A stretch of DNA of 64,000 bases from Artemia franciscana (GCF_032884065.1 NC_088883.1:23493637-23557636), one strand, 5' to 3'; shown: positions 11,878-23,715, counted from the stretch's first letter. Program-made: numbers and translations. The notes: generated by a model from the letters alone, not told the origin.

Positions 11878-12038
11878 TCATAGCAGGAGCACCATTTGCA
11901 GCATGAGATGTTCATGTTCTCTATTAGTATATTATTAATGCTAAACGGATAGTAAACGGGGCGAATTTAATTCGCCATAGCAGGAGCACCATTTGCAGCA
12001 TAAGATGTTCATGTTCTCTATTAGTATATTATTAATGC
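11878..12038. repeat. Local duplication of ~65 bp, spacing ~98 bp
   Basis: The block CATAGCAGGAGCACCATTTG through CTCTATTAGTATATTATTAATGC occurs at about 11,878-11,941 and again at 11,976-12,038. It is a duplicated piece of the hAT relic carrying the GAPAM-coding motif. Confidence 0.8.
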
Positions 12039-12920
12039 GTCAGTAATTATTTAGCTTACCATATGTATCAGCGGTGGAAGTGGGGGTTCTATTAATTGAC
12101 AGAATACCATTTCTTGAGCAAACTCACCTTAATCAGTATATCCTGTACATCTAGCAGTAGAACCTCGCATTGTCTCACAGTTGATTCGTCCATTTGTAAA
12201 GAGAGATATCTGGATGTCAACAAGTTGTGTTTCAATATCCTCACTCATATAATGAATTCTTCTACTAACATTAGTGTTACTGAGTGGAATGAATTTAACA
12301 GCGCTGTTATTCTGTTTCCAGAACTGTTTTAGGAAACGCTGGTATTGATGGTTTTATTAAATTCTCTCCTATAGTATGATTTTTGCAAATTTGCTGATGA
12401 GTAGAGATATATCATAACTAGCCTCAAGAGTACGATTGAGGCTAACTGTTTGTGAGTTAAACAAAGACTCTATTGTTGATCTTATTTGAAAATTCTCCTT
12501 TAAAGACAAAGTAATTTAAACCTGAATATACATACGCATTATGTTTCACTTTAAATTGCACCGCAAGACGACCTGGTTTCCTTAATTCGTTGGAAAAGCA
12601 TTATTGGCATAAGGTGCAAAAAGTTGACCGCTCGTAATGCATAACGGGTATGAATAAAAATTTTAATTATTCCTCCGAATATTAGCGAACATTTTTTGCT
12701 TGTACTACTCATCTTATCCATAGGGGTTGTGACTAAAATAAGCAAAATTATAATTAATTATAAAAGTGAGCTATTCAAGACACGTGCTTGTGAATAAGAA
12801 ATAAAATAAAAAACAAGATTTTCTATTGAAAAGTAAGGAGCAACATTAAAACTTATAACAAACAGACATTATAACGTATATGAGGGGGCTCACCGCCTCG
12901 TCGATACCTCGCCCTTTACA

Positions 12921-13001
12921 CTAAAGTTTGAATTTTGTTCCAGTTCCGAAATAAGTAGCTTCTCGCATTTCTTCAATCATATGAATAACTCGCTCTAAAG
13001 C
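12921..13001 (-). CDS. Drp1: Drp1 terminal coding exon
   Basis: On the minus strand, an acceptor (TTTCTTTTATTTTAG|GCT) is followed by 26 codons and a TAG at 12,923-12,921. The peptide starts ALERVIHMIEEMREA. This aligns with the end of Drp1, where the GTPase effector domain closes with a helix of the ASQIIAEIRETHLW type. Here it is extended by a short tail after the position of the usual final W. The phase is 0, matching the phase-0 end (GLQ|) of the exon at 23,790-24,001. The identification rests on this match in position, phase and helix pattern. The intron between would be about 10.8 kb. Confidence 0.7.
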   Translation of the reverse strand, partial: ALERVIHMIEEMREATYFGTGTKFKL

Positions 13002-13065
13002 CTAAAATAAAAGAAATATGAATTCCAACTTGAGGTGAAATATTTTTTTATTCAATAATAAATTA

Positions 13066-13266
13066 CGAACAAGTAAAAGTTCAGAGATAAGTCCTTTTAT
13101 TAGACAGTGAAACAGATACAAAGAGTTCTGGATATTTTGATAACATATACAGTGACGGTCATCAGTAGATAAACTGTCACTGTATATGTTATCGAAATAT
13201 CCAGAACTTTTTGTATCTATTTCACTGTCTAATAATAGGACTTATGCTTATTTGAACTTTTATCTG
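13066..13266. repeat. Near-perfect hairpin with ~90-bp arms and a ~19-base loop
   Basis: The left arm 13,066-13,157 (containing TTAGACAGTGAAACAGATAC and GTTCTGGATATTTTGATAAC) pairs with the right arm 13,176-13,266 with only a few mismatches. The loop is GGTCATCAGTAGATAAAC or similar. The outer ends are ACGAAC and GTTCGT. It looks like a compact palindromic MITE. It lies just upstream, in the transcription sense, of the Drp1 last exon and so within the final intron. Confidence 0.9.
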
Positions 13267-13269
13267 TTC

Positions 13270-15285
13270 GTCATAAAAAAGGTAGGGTGATATTTGAAAA
13301 AAAAATACTTAGATAGAATATCAAAGACTTCCCTCTGACTCTTTTATAAAACATCAAGAAAACAAAAATTTGTTTTGGAGCCTGTCAGATGGGATTTTTC
13401 GTCCCCAGATTGAGAAAGTCCATGAGTACCAATTTATTTTGTTAATAAGAAAAAATCGAATAAAAGCCAATACTACTTTTACTAGCACCATCTAAAACAT
13501 TACCAGAAAAGTATTATTTGTTCTTAATGTGGTTTAGACAGCCTCCATCTGGAGGACATCTCTTCCTTTTTAACCTCTGTCCTCCACTCCTCCGTCCTTT
13601 TACAAAAAATTAAATTTGTCCTGTAGAGTTTGACCAGAACAAAATACTCAAAAAACCACGATTCCCCAGTTGAACAATAAATAACAGCAAAAACTGAACA
13701 ATAAATACACTAACACCAAACATTAAGGAGACTCGATGCGATAAAGAATCAGTCAATCACGTTCATTATAAACTTTTTTAATTTGTGTGGCCAAACTATT
13801 TAGAATTGATTGGGCAGTCTTGCCATAGCCTGTAAAGCTTGGATAAGTGATCCGAAAATACGGCAGAAAAATAAATGCATCTACTTTCCCTGAAATCTTG
13901 GAAAAACCTTCCAACTTTTCTTGTTTTGTGCCGGATATAGAGATATTCACTTTTAGAGAAACTTACATCATTAGGAAGAGTAAATTTTGCTTTTCGATCA
14001 AACGGATCAGAATTTTATGTTTTAAATTCAGGAAAGGGTGATCCCTAAAAACGTTCTAGTATACCTTCAAGGAATATGCCAAAAATCACCTCAAAAGAAA
14101 TGTCATTGGATCAACTTGACAGCTCTTCGAACTTTCTATGGCGTAACCCGCACAATTTCACAGTCTTTTCAAACAAATTTCATAACCAAATCACAAATTC
14201 TCAATAGTTTTCAATGATAAGCAACCCCTGGGAGAATTCACCAATGAACCTTTTGCCTTTGAGACAGTCAGCCGACGTTGAAACTCACAGAATGATGTTT
14301 AAGGTATCGAATCTTCTTAAATAAAATCCCAACTGTACAATAAATAATAGTAAAAATATGAATTTTTAAATAAGATTTATAACATTTTGCTCATTAGAAC
14401 AGAGCTATTTTGTTACGGATATCTTGATATGATATCTATGGAGAGCAGGGACACTACCAACAAGTCCCACATATACAAAACTGAATTAAATTGGCAGAAT
14501 ATATTTTCAGTGCCATTTTCAATGAACTATCAAGTTCATTTCTGCAAGGATAAAGGACATCGTCAAAGGTGATATATACCTATATTGAAGGCACTTGCTG
14601 TGAATTCTATTTTAATAATATAAGTTAACGGGCCAGAGGCAGTTTTAAGAAGGAAGGGGGGACAGAGGGGGCACTCGGCCGGGCACATATATTTTATGGA
14701 AAAAATTCCAAATAAATAATTTAACTGTTATAAAAAGTTTAGCAATTTATGAAATTTTTTTTTATTAAAAAAAAGTAAAGGGCGCAGTTGGCAGTAAGAA
14801 CGAGCAAATTGAACGCGAAATTTTAATTTTTCCCATATCTTAACCACCATTGCTTGTAAGTAAAAGTATGTAGACCGAACTTAATTAGGTTTAATATTTT
14901 TTATGGCATTTTGTATGCAAGCCTGTTCATATTTTACAGGAAGTCGTCTTGCAATAAAAAAGAAAGCGTTGCTACTGAAAAAACAAAACCATGTCTAGAA
15001 CCAGAATTTTTTTTTTTAAAGACAAAAAAAAGGAAGATAGGGGGAAGAGGAGGGGTGCTAATCGAAATTTTGTCCCGGACGCAAGAGAGGCCACAACTGC
15101 CACTGTAACTGCCAAACCTTCAAGGCACTTGATCTCTTCTCCTTTTGTTAAAAGTTTTCAAAATCAAAGCAGCGCTATCTACGTTTGGTCAATTTAAAAA
15201 ATTCACCAAATACACCTCAAATCCAATTCAAATTTCCGTTACCTTGTTGATTTAATTTAATAATAGTGATTAATTGTTCAATTGT
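13270..15285. other. Intron or intergenic AT-rich sequence
   Basis: Several frames of 60-68 codons occur (for example 13,753-13,950 minus and 14,911-15,197 plus), but none has a recognisable motif. A purine-rich stretch lies at 14,640-14,690. I see no gene here. Confidence 0.4.
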
Positions 15286-15289
15286 CTTG

Positions 15290-15745
15290 AAAAACTTTTC
15301 TTAAAGACCACCAGGGGAAAAACTCTTGAAAACCTAAAACTTGGCTAAACTTCCATTGATCTCCAAAAACCATCTGCTCTGATTAATATAATAGTTGAAA
15401 AACTTGTCTTGAAAAACTTGTTTTAAAGACCACCAGGGGAAAAACTCTTAAAAACCTAATACTTGGCCATATCTCCATTTATCTCCAAAAACCATCTGAT
15501 CTGATTAATATAATAGTTGTAAAACTTGTCTTAAAGACCACCAGAGGAAAAACTCTTAAAAACCTAATACTTGGCTAAATTTCCATTGGTCTCCAAAAAC
15601 CATCGGATCTGATTAATATAATAGTTGTAAAACTTGTCTTAAAGACAACCCGAGGAAAAATTCTTAAAAATCTAATGTTTGGCTAAATTTCCATTGATCT
15701 CCAAAAACCATCTGATACAGTTAATATAATAGTTGAAAAACATGT
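15290..15745. repeat. Four-copy tandem repeat, ~108-122 bp
   Basis: The landmark AAAGACCACCAG or a variant occurs at 15,303, 15,425, 15,533 and 15,641. Each unit also contains TTCCATTGATCTCCAAAAAC, CCATCTGATCTGATTAATAT and AATAGTTG. The copies diverge modestly, and the first is 14 bp longer. The array ends where LINE-like coding begins. Confidence 0.9.
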
Positions 15746-15749
15746 CACT

Positions 15750-16435
15750 GAATTTAATATTAATTCTTCCCTTCTGTAATTGGTTGTCTCCTTTTTATCA
15801 AACAGACCACAAGTAGTCAAATACCAGAATCATTATTCCAATCCTCTGTCTGTCCAAAATGGAGTACCTCAAGGTACTCTCCTAGGCACCCTCCTTTTCT
15901 CAGTCATGACTAACAGTCTCGCTGCAGAATTTCTTGACAGAGGGACATTTGTTGATGACCTGACGGTTGGAGAAACTTGCTAAAGAAATTTAACGAGCAA
16001 CCCTATGAGCATTATCACTGCAATAACGCAAGATGCCTTTAGCTTGGCCAGGAGACTAAACCCTTCCAAACCATGATTATGCAAATGTTTTACTTGAATC
16101 TCCGTCCCATTTCCTTATTCCTATCACTCCTGAAATCTCCCTCCCATCCTATTGAATTACTTGGCGTCATAATTTCTTCTAATTTAAAGTGTCATATCCA
16201 TGTTAAAAATATCCTACATAAAGCTAATACATCCATCTCAATGAATTTGGTGTCCCCTTTCTATTCTTCAAAGATTAATACTTCCTTTGTCAACCCTAAC
16301 CTTGAATACGCTTGTCAAGTTTGGAATCCTGGCATCTCCCGCAAAAAATCAATTAAAAAAATTAAATATTCAAAAAAAGAACTACTGCAAATGATTTTCA
16401 CAGAAGATATAAAGTCCCATACTCTCTCCTCCTAA
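15750..16435 (+). pseudogene. LINE reverse transcriptase fragment (divergent)
   Basis: The frame 15,780-15,983 carries SVQNGVPQGTLLGTLLF and a degraded catalytic box, GTFVDDLTVG. A second frame, 16,073-16,435, shows the thumb-region pattern ELLGVIISSNLKCHIHV and the FVNPNLEYACQVWNP motif. These are typical of a non-LTR reverse transcriptase of a family different from the fragments at 0.25-4.2 kb. Stops and frameshifts separate the pieces. Bases 16,440-16,860 contain C/T-rich sequence without further domains. Confidence 0.75.
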
Positions 16436-16988
16436 AAAAATGCTACGTTAAAAACGCTTGACTACAGGCGAGGTAAATTTTTCTAAAAACATTTAAGAAA
16501 ACTCCGTTTTTCTAAAAATACAACAACAGTAACGGAACACATTCTTCCGAAAAGACACTCCCCATCCAAATTTCCGCCCTCGAACAGCCTGTTTGTACCT
16601 TGTCTCTTGTTCACTGCTGTACCTCCATACATTAAAAAACCTTCCTCCCCTACATTACGGGAAGATTAAACAAAACATCCTGCTAGTTTCCTTTTTTTTA
16701 GTTTCTACAGGCGCTGCCCATGTTTTGTATTAATTCGCTCCCCGGTTTTTTAATGTCCCTTCTAACTTTTTTTTATATTAATATTTTTGTTTTGTTTCTT
16801 GAGTTTCACCCGTTTCCTGTTTTTATCTTATTAACAAGTTATTTTTTTATTTATTAATACCAAATACGGTAAGCTTTCAAGCTTGTCGCAATAAACATAA
16901 TAAATAGAAGTTATGACAATACTGACAACATAATACACCCATACAAATCAATGAAAATAACGACTACAACAAACACTGACAAATAATA

Positions 16989-19869
16989 CTATAAATTATT
17001 TAAAAATGATTTACTTTGAAAATTTGTTTCTGCTAGTCTTGTTTTGAATCTGTTTATGTCATCTGTTAGAAATGTTTTAGGTGGAAGGTCATTCCATGGC
17101 TTCCACACCCTGCTGTAAAATGAATGTTGGCCTATTTTCCTTTTTGAAAGTGAGGGGTACAATTTATGTGGGTGATAACGGGTCCTGTTAGTGTCATTAA
17201 ATGTGAAGAACTGTGATGTACTTATATTATCAATGCCTTTGATTATACGGAATGTGTTAATGATGTCTGCCCTATCCCTTCGGAATTGAAGACTTGACAA
17301 TCCTAGCCTGTGCAGTCTATTTTCATACGGCAAATGCTTCAAATAAGGTACAAGCTTAGTTGCTCTTTGCTGTATTTTTTCAACCCTTGCTCTGTCATTT
17401 TTATTCAATGGATACCATACTGACGAATTGTATTCGAGTATAGGTCAAACTGTTGATTTATAAATGGCAATGAATGAACGGAGATTAAACTTACGGAAAT
17501 TCCGTCTAAGACATAATAGCTGATAGTTTGCCTTACGAGTTACTTCAGAGATATGCTTGTCAAACCTAAGACTAGAATCAAAATGAACACCAAGGTCACG
17601 GACATTTTCAACAGGTAAGATTGAATGTCCAGCAAGATGGTATTGGTAACTTTGTTCTACTTTGCCGAAGTAATGGACAACCCTACACTTATTTTCGTTG
17701 ACAAACATGCAGTTAGCATTACACCAATTGTGCACTGCATCCAAGTCTTTTTGAAGCAACGAAGCTCAATCTGAATTTGTCAAGGAGCGGTAGAGCTTTA
17801 CATCATCTGCGAACATTTTAATTGTGGAATGGTGGACAACAAGAGGCAAGTCATTGATGAAAAGGCAGAAAAGTACTGGACCAAGGCAACTACCTTGTGG
17901 AACGCCACTTAAAACTATCTCAGCAGAGGACAAAGTATCACCTACAATCACTTTCTGCGTCCTGCCTGTTAGATAATCACCAATCCAATTCAACGTTCTG
18001 GCACCAAGGTGATATACCTCACACTTTTGAAGTAAAAGCGGAATGGAAATTTTATCAAACGCCTTAGACAAATCTATATAGATGCAATCAAACCTGAGAC
18101 CTTCATCTGCCATCCTATGGAAGTGAGTAATTACTTCCAAAAGCTGTGTATTACATGAACGTTTTTTACGGAATCCGTGTTGAGATGGGTGCCAAAGAAG
18201 ATTTGATTCGAAATAATTTTGTATTCTCTTGACAATTCGTTTTTCCATAACTCTGGAAAAAATTGATGTGTTTGATATTGGTCTATAGTTTTTAAATTGC
18301 GTTTTTGTGCCACTTTTATACAGGGGTTTAATTATTTTTTTTTCCATGCCAAAGGGCAAGTACCAGACGCCAGACGCAGATTATACATATGTGTCAGTGG
18401 TTCAGTGAGTACTGTTGCAAGCTCTCGGATCATATGGTTTGAAAATTCATGAATATCTGGTGATTTATTTGTGTCAAGATGCTTCAAGACCTCAAAAACT
18501 TGTTGATCATCAAAGTCAGAATCATCAAAATCTATTGTGAAATTGGTAGAAAAATTAGGATCAATAGGAGTTTCACTGTGAGGTCGTGTAAAAACAGATG
18601 AGAAAAGTTTATTAAAATGTTCAGCTTTTTCATTATCATTGTCTATATTTGTCTGTGTTTCAGGGTCAGTGAATGAAGTTGAGGATGGGGACTGTGAAGT
18701 CTGGTTTTTTCTTAGATATTTCCAAAGCCTTTTTGGGCAACTTTGAGCTGATGCAATGATAGAAGATTCAAGTGCCTCACGATTTGACCGAAGAAGCCTA
18801 GTTGCTCTATTTCTTGCTCTTTTATATCTTATCCATGACTCAGTGCTTCTTATTTTAATATACTCACGCCACCGATAATTTTTTTCGCTAATAGCTTGTA
18901 GAATTTCTCGAGGAAGAGTTTGCCTATTTTTATAGAGCTGACTATAAGCTATAGTCGGAATAAATTTGTTTTGACCCACTACCAAAGCCTCATGAATCAG
19001 CTCAAATACCTCATTAACATTGTATTTATTTTCCCTCAACTGTTCCGTGATACATGGTGATAAAATGAAATTTCCGAAAGACTCATAATCGCCTTTAGTG
19101 TAATTATATTTAAGAGTCTGTTTTTGAGGAGTAGGATCATCACCTGAAGATTTTGATGACAGTTTAAGAACAGTGTGATCACTTTTTCCTAATGGAGGTA
19201 GAATTTCAATATTTCTAACATCATCAGGAGATTTTGTTATTACCAAGTCAAGGACAGAAGGATTCGAATCATCCCGAAATCGTGTAGGCTCCTGAACGTG
19301 TCCTGCAATTTTTGAAGGAAATGATGCTCAAATGATTGATTAGAAAGCGAGGTTATTTGATTTTTCCAATCAATGGAAGGTAGGTTAAAATCACCCACAA
19401 CTAATACCCTTGAACTAACTGTTGAAACATTGTGAAGATACTGTAATAAATTTGCATTATTATTTGGAGATAGCTCATTAACACTAGGACTTCTATACAC
19501 TGCAACAATTCTAATACTATTTGTAGACCTAGGAAATTTTACATCAACCACTAAACATTCATTAATACTCAGAGCTAAAGGATCATTTACTTCTGTGTAC
19601 TTAAGCAACGAATGAACATAAACAAAAATTCCACGTTTATAGTTAGTATTCACTAATAAAGTATAACCTTAAACCTGTTGAAAATATGCTTCTGGATGTG
19701 CACAATTCTTAGGCAAAGATTCAGTAATAACAACAACATGAGGCTTATGCACTGACATCAATGACTGTAATTCTTCAACTTTATTTGATAAAGTATCTGC
19801 GTTGGTGTAGAGCACAAGGAAATTATTGTTCCATAACTGTTTCCCTAGGGATTTGCGAGCTATTTTCAC
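16989..19869 (-). pseudogene. LINE ORF2: endonuclease and reverse transcriptase
   Basis: An apurinic-type endonuclease begins at about 19,869 (LYTNADTLSNKVEEL, KPHVVVITES). It is interrupted by an in-frame TAA near 19,668 and then continues with VAVYRSPS and VVGDFNLPSIDW. A frameshift follows near 19,300-19,250, ahead of SVLDLVITKSPDD. The linker runs to 18,332, where a 9-A run causes another shift before IIKPLYKSG. The reverse transcriptase shows NYRPIS, QHGFRKKRSCNTQL, IDLSKAFDKI, SGVPQGSCLGPVLFCLFIND and the catalytic FADDVKLYR. A TGA near 17,764 and a second TGA near 17,450 (in a CGA-arginine context, STV*PILEY) precede the C-terminal frame 17,408-16,989. About five point lesions separate it from a full ORF. 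Confidence 0.9.
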
Positions 19870-20892
19870 CTCGAAAAGAGCTTATCTTTACAAGTTCTAG
19901 ACCACCTTTTCCATCTTTAATTTTCCAACCTGATTCTCCTGCTGTCACTTTTTGGTTAAGTTCCTCTTTCAGAGCATTATACCTTTTCTTTTGAGCAAGT
20001 TCCACTTTTGTGCGATCATGAGAAAAGTTAAAAGTCGGGTATGAGGATTTTATGGTGTTCAGGTTACAACTCAAGAAGAAAGAAGCAGCATCACGTTCTA
20101 TGGGGCTACGGAAAAACAGTTTGATCGGACGACATTTTCCATTATTTAGTCTTCCCAAACGAACTGTAAATGAACATTTGACAGGGCAATTCTGCAAAAT
20201 TACTTGATTCAGGAGCTTTAAATCAACCTCATTTTGACTCTTCTTAATACTACAGTTTGGATCCTCTTGAAGTCCAAATACAACTAAATTTTTTTGCTTC
20301 ATGACTAAATCTTCTACAATATCATTGGCTGTTGCTTTGCTTTTTATTTCATTTTTCAATTTTTCACTAAGGTTCTCAAATTCGACTTTGAGCGATTTAG
20401 TGGCGTGCTTCTTTACATCCTCAACAGAACATTTGGCAGATACCTCTTTTTCTATCTGTGTTAATCGATCGCTTATTGGTTTCAGTAGTTTTTCAAATTT
20501 ATCTTGAAGCTTAGTTTCGATTGTTGAAAATGAACACCTAATTTCACTCTTTATTATGTCTTTGATCTCACTGGGTGTTAGTCCTTGAGTTCCAGAGCCC
20601 TTTTGCTTGCAAATAGGACAATGCCAGAGTGACCCAAGACGACATGTCATCTTGTTAAACAAATCATACTCTGAATGCTCATTTCGATGCATTCAATACA
20701 CAACCATGCATCACACATATCGCATGAAAGGGCACAACTATCATCCTTTAGCCCAATATCACATGCTTTGCAACAATCTAGATCTTTTCTTGGTGATTGT
20801 CTCTGACGTTTGCTGCTCATTTCTGTATCCAGCCAGACTACTACAGTGCTTTTTTGAAAAATATGATAACACTGCGCAGGGACGGAATTCAA
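19823..20892 (-). pseudogene. LINE ORF1: PHD-type zinc finger plus coiled coil
   Basis: The first frame (from 20,892) carries CKACDIGLKDDSCALSCDMC and then WLCIECIEM. After a frameshift near 20,690 it continues as MHRNEHSEYDLFNKM with a WHCPICKQKG motif, completing a PHD-like set of paired cysteines. A long charged helix follows, about residues 40-130 of the second frame, with heptad-like spacing (LQDKFEKLL, LTQIEKEV, LSEKLKNEI). The C-terminal part (KNLVVFGLQED, then VRLGRLNNGKCRP) is a typical LINE ORF1 RNA-recognition-like region. The frame then runs into the endonuclease start with an overlap. One frameshift makes ORF1 non-functional in this copy. Confidence 0.8.
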
Positions 20893-20910
20893 AATATGTT
20901 ACAAGCGTGG

Positions 20911-22120
20911 TTTTGTTGAAATGCAGTTTTTATTGTCAATATAAGTATCCCTAAACGTAATCAAAAATGCTGAGATCACATTCAATTACTTTTGAGCCAA
21001 TGCTGAAACACTGAAACAACCTGTTCTATGGCGTTACTGAAATGTAGCGTTGGCAACTGCAAACTTTATAATTTCGGAAGAAGAAGAAGCGTTTCGTTTG
21101 TTTTGATTATTTGGCTTGTTGGGAAATACCTATGGGGATAGAGAAAATTCACTAGCTTTAAAATCCAGGAAATTAAAGTCAAATGCTAAGGGAAGCCACT
21201 TAAAATGACACCAAAGGATAAATATAAGCAGAAAACTACAAATATAAGCAGAAATAAATGTTCTATCTCACAAATTTAGCCAATAATCCTTTATTCAATT
21301 TTCACACACCCAGGTACTGTTGCTGTTGCTGTTATGACCTATATCAGTTTGAATAATCACTAAAGAAAAAAAAGAATCATTCTGATGGCATTCTTTGGCA
21401 TTTTCAATTTTGGCATTCTTTTGCCAATCTTTAATTTTTTGTTTTGTTTGCAGCTTTGGCTATCATATTTTTTGTCCGACTTCAAAAAGGGGTGTACTCA
21501 ATGGAAGGATGAGGGAGGGTCAGGACCTGCAGCCAGGAAATCCTAAATTCTTCCCAATTTTCGGGCACTTCGTGTTCAAATTATCATATAAAATCAGGTT
21601 TTTATTTATAATTACCCCCCCCCCCACCTCTCAAAATTTTTCTCAAGCTTTTTGATTATCTGGTTTTGTATTTGTATACCCCGATTTTCAAATTCCAATC
21701 TGTTGGGGTTTGTGATAGCCATTTTTTGAATAAAATATGTTATCAATCCTTCATTAATTATATATATAACACCTGACTAATTGAGGGTAACTGGTAATAC
21801 TGTACCCAAGTTAGGTTACATTCCTTGCAAATGAGACTCAATTTAACCTTATTTTTCGTCTATTAGTTGCACTTTTCTTTCGTTGTATACCCAAATACCT
21901 GACTTGAAATTTTTTTATGAAGACAAGTTTTACCCTAATTTTTACTTTATGGTAATTTTATGGCACTATTAAAGGCTGAAATAGAAGTAGTAATACTGAA
22001 TATAATGCCTAAGTACTTAAAGGTAATTACTGTGTTCACCGATATATAGGTAAAAGCTAATTACCGTGCCCATTACTTTCAATGAAACTGAAAGGAATTA
22101 AATTTTTGCAATACTACTAC
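20911..22120. other. AT-rich sequence without recognisable genes
   Basis: This lies between two LINE remnants. There is a nine-C run near 21,620 and a frame of 86 codons (21,395-21,655) without known motifs. I see nothing more specific. Confidence 0.4.
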
Positions 22121-22129
22121 AACTACTAC

Positions 22130-22500
22130 TAACAACTACCGCAGCAGCAAGGCCTGAGGCGAACATAGTCATTCACGCTCTTCCTCCATACTTATATATT
22201 CAAAGACTCCATCCTTACACCCTCCCAGGAAGGTCCCATTTCTATTGAATCTTTCTTTGCGAAATCCTCCCACCCCAACCGAGCACGAGCTTCTTATCGT
22301 TTATCCCTAGACGGTTGGCCAAAAAGAACAATTTTTGGCAATCTGTCATCCTTCATCCACAGAACGTTCCCTAGCCATCTCAGGCTTTCTGTCATTATAT
22401 CCAAAGAAAGCAACATTGAACCACTCTTTTCGCGCAGCCTTCTGTTTGAAGTACGGCCAGTCAGTCGGCTACCCAAAATGTTTTTTTTTAAACATCTCAC
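22130..22500 (-). pseudogene. LINE C-terminal fragment (RWLG...VL-M type)
   Basis: The minus-strand frame 22,500-22,294 contains SRLTGRTSNRRLRE and SLRWLGNVLWMKDDRLPK followed by IVLFGQP. This is the classic C-terminal tail of a non-LTR reverse-transcriptase ORF (the RWLGHVLRM motif). Downstream, to about 22,130, lies the tail block (TATGGAGGAAGAGCG, then CGCCTCAGGC) that recurs at 8,790-8,890, 23,625-23,715 and 48,200-48,320. The polymerase core is absent. Confidence 0.8.
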
Positions 22501-23068
22501 ACATCTTCGTCTGTTTTACGGAGCACCCATGGTTCAGAACCATATTTGACCACTGTCACTTTCAATTATTTTAAATTAGTTTCAAATGAAACTAAATTTT
22601 ACCCATAACATCTCGTTTGCTTCCCATCTTCTAGTCGTATATTTTTTTTTAGGTTGTACCCCTCCCCCCTTTTTTTAATCAAACAACTTAAAATCTATTT
22701 TAAGCTAAGGATGGTTTTGGCAAGCGTTGGACTTACCGAATATCCAACATTAAGCTCTAAAAAATACGATTCAAAACCCCTTTCTATTGCAAAAATGAAA
22801 AATCGAGAGATAATGAGGGAAATACTGGGTAATTTTTTTGGGTATTTGTTCTTTTCTTCTAGATGAAAAATTTGACATACCTCACTAATTAGTTTCACAT
22901 GCTCTTTGGTATAACCTTATTTATAAAAGATATTTGTGGTATCTTTTATAATATCTATAACTTGTTTTAATATTTATTTTATTATTATTAATATAATAAG
23001 GTTTTAAGCTCAAGCAAAAAACTGTAACGGTATTTGTAATACTAAATATTGTAATTAAGTAATTAACA

Positions 23069-23331
23069 GTGCCAAGTAACTACCATCTTATAACGAAAAA
23101 AAGTATAAGATGGTTAGGGTACGTTTTACGGATGGTAAATTGCCAAAAATCAATTTATTTTGCTATTCATCTGTGGTCAAACAAAATCTGGGGTCTCCGA
23201 AAGCAGCAGGAGGCAAGGGTGTCAATTTGTGGAGGAGGAGAACAATTGTACCCTTCAATTTTGCTCTACCCCCCAGCTTTGGAGAATTAGATCTTTTTTT
23301 CTTTTTTTTTGTATTTTCATTGACAAAATAA
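23069..23331 (+). pseudogene. LINE C-terminal fragment, plus strand
   Basis: A short frame carries SIRWLGYVLRM, then after a frameshift GKLPKINLF. It is the same C-terminal motif as at 22,294-22,500 but in opposite orientation. Its tail block (GGAGGAGGAGCATGCACAGC and the GGCGGTTTGGTG that follows) lies at 23,625-23,715. The 300 bases between hold a G/C-tract repeat resembling those near 26,470-26,575 and 44,280-44,330. Confidence 0.7.
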
Positions 23332-23624
23332 CAAATTACTCCCTCGATTTTGAAAAATATATTTTACCCCCTTACCACGGCAGTATTCCGTGGGAGGGGG
23401 TTACCCAGTTTAAACCCCACGAAATTTCTGTCCGATTCATTCAAAAGTAACAGAAATGTATATAAACATGTTTTTGTTGGGTTTTTGCAAAGTTTTATGT
23501 TTGGTAGCCTCTCCTCCCGAACAAAAATCGTGGATACGGCCCTGCCCCCTGCCACACATCATTGTGAAATGACATCCGTGGAAAAAAAAGAAAGAGTAAT
23601 CAGAAACAATTTACCAAAAATTAA

Positions 23625-23715
23625 AGCTTCATGGAAGGGGGGATGAAGAGCGAAGCTTCCAATAGAGTGGAGGAGGAGCATGCACAGCTGTGTTGGCTTG
23701 AGGCGGTTTGGTGAG
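23625..23715 (+). repeat. LINE tail block
   Basis: This shares GGAGGAGGAGC, TGTGTTG and AGGCGGTTTGGTG with the copies at 48,200-48,320 (plus) and 8,790-8,890 (minus). It ends about 75 bases from the Drp1 exon donor at 23,789, so it is an intronic insertion. Confidence 0.65.

Larger units (their letters stand above)
10340..12760 (-). pseudogene. Decayed BED-finger hAT-type transposase (ZBED5/SCAND3-like)
   Basis: On the minus strand, scattered pieces follow the order of a domesticated-type hAT (Buster) transposase. A BED zinc-finger-like stretch lies at 12,690-12,560 (STFCTLCQ, then LRKPGRLAVQFKVKH). A helix resembling EASYDISLLISKFAK lies at about 12,430-12,370. The catalytic-core start, with ALQVDEST-like coding, is near 12,190. 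A GAPAM-GKRKGCL motif lies near 11,880. The segment resembling REKLVAKNITPVLNDVL lies at 11,815-11,745. An expanded helical segment (11,610-10,870) follows. The C-terminal dimerisation tail (SFLAECDFSAINNLLSKK) lies near 10,440. Stops and frameshifts occur throughout. The family is a sequence-motif judgement from memory. Confidence 0.7.
16860..20910 (-). mobile_element. Near-complete non-LTR retrotransposon (CR1-like) with PHD-finger ORF1
   Basis: This is a minus-strand element of about 4 kb with the order ORF1 (PHD finger, coiled coil), endonuclease, reverse transcriptase and 3' tail. All domains are present and each break is a single lesion, so the copy is fairly young. The 3' UTR is short, and the element seems to end in an AT-rich tail near 16,860-16,920. 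The CR1-group assignment follows from the PHD-type ORF1 and the EN/RT motifs. Neither terminus was fixed by a target-site duplication. It lies inside the large last Drp1 intron on the same strand. Confidence 0.85.

Noticed and set aside
16989-18359. Possible host telomerase or other cellular reverse transcriptase
   Set aside because: The linked endonuclease, PHD ORF1 and RWxP-type tail show a non-LTR retrotransposon.
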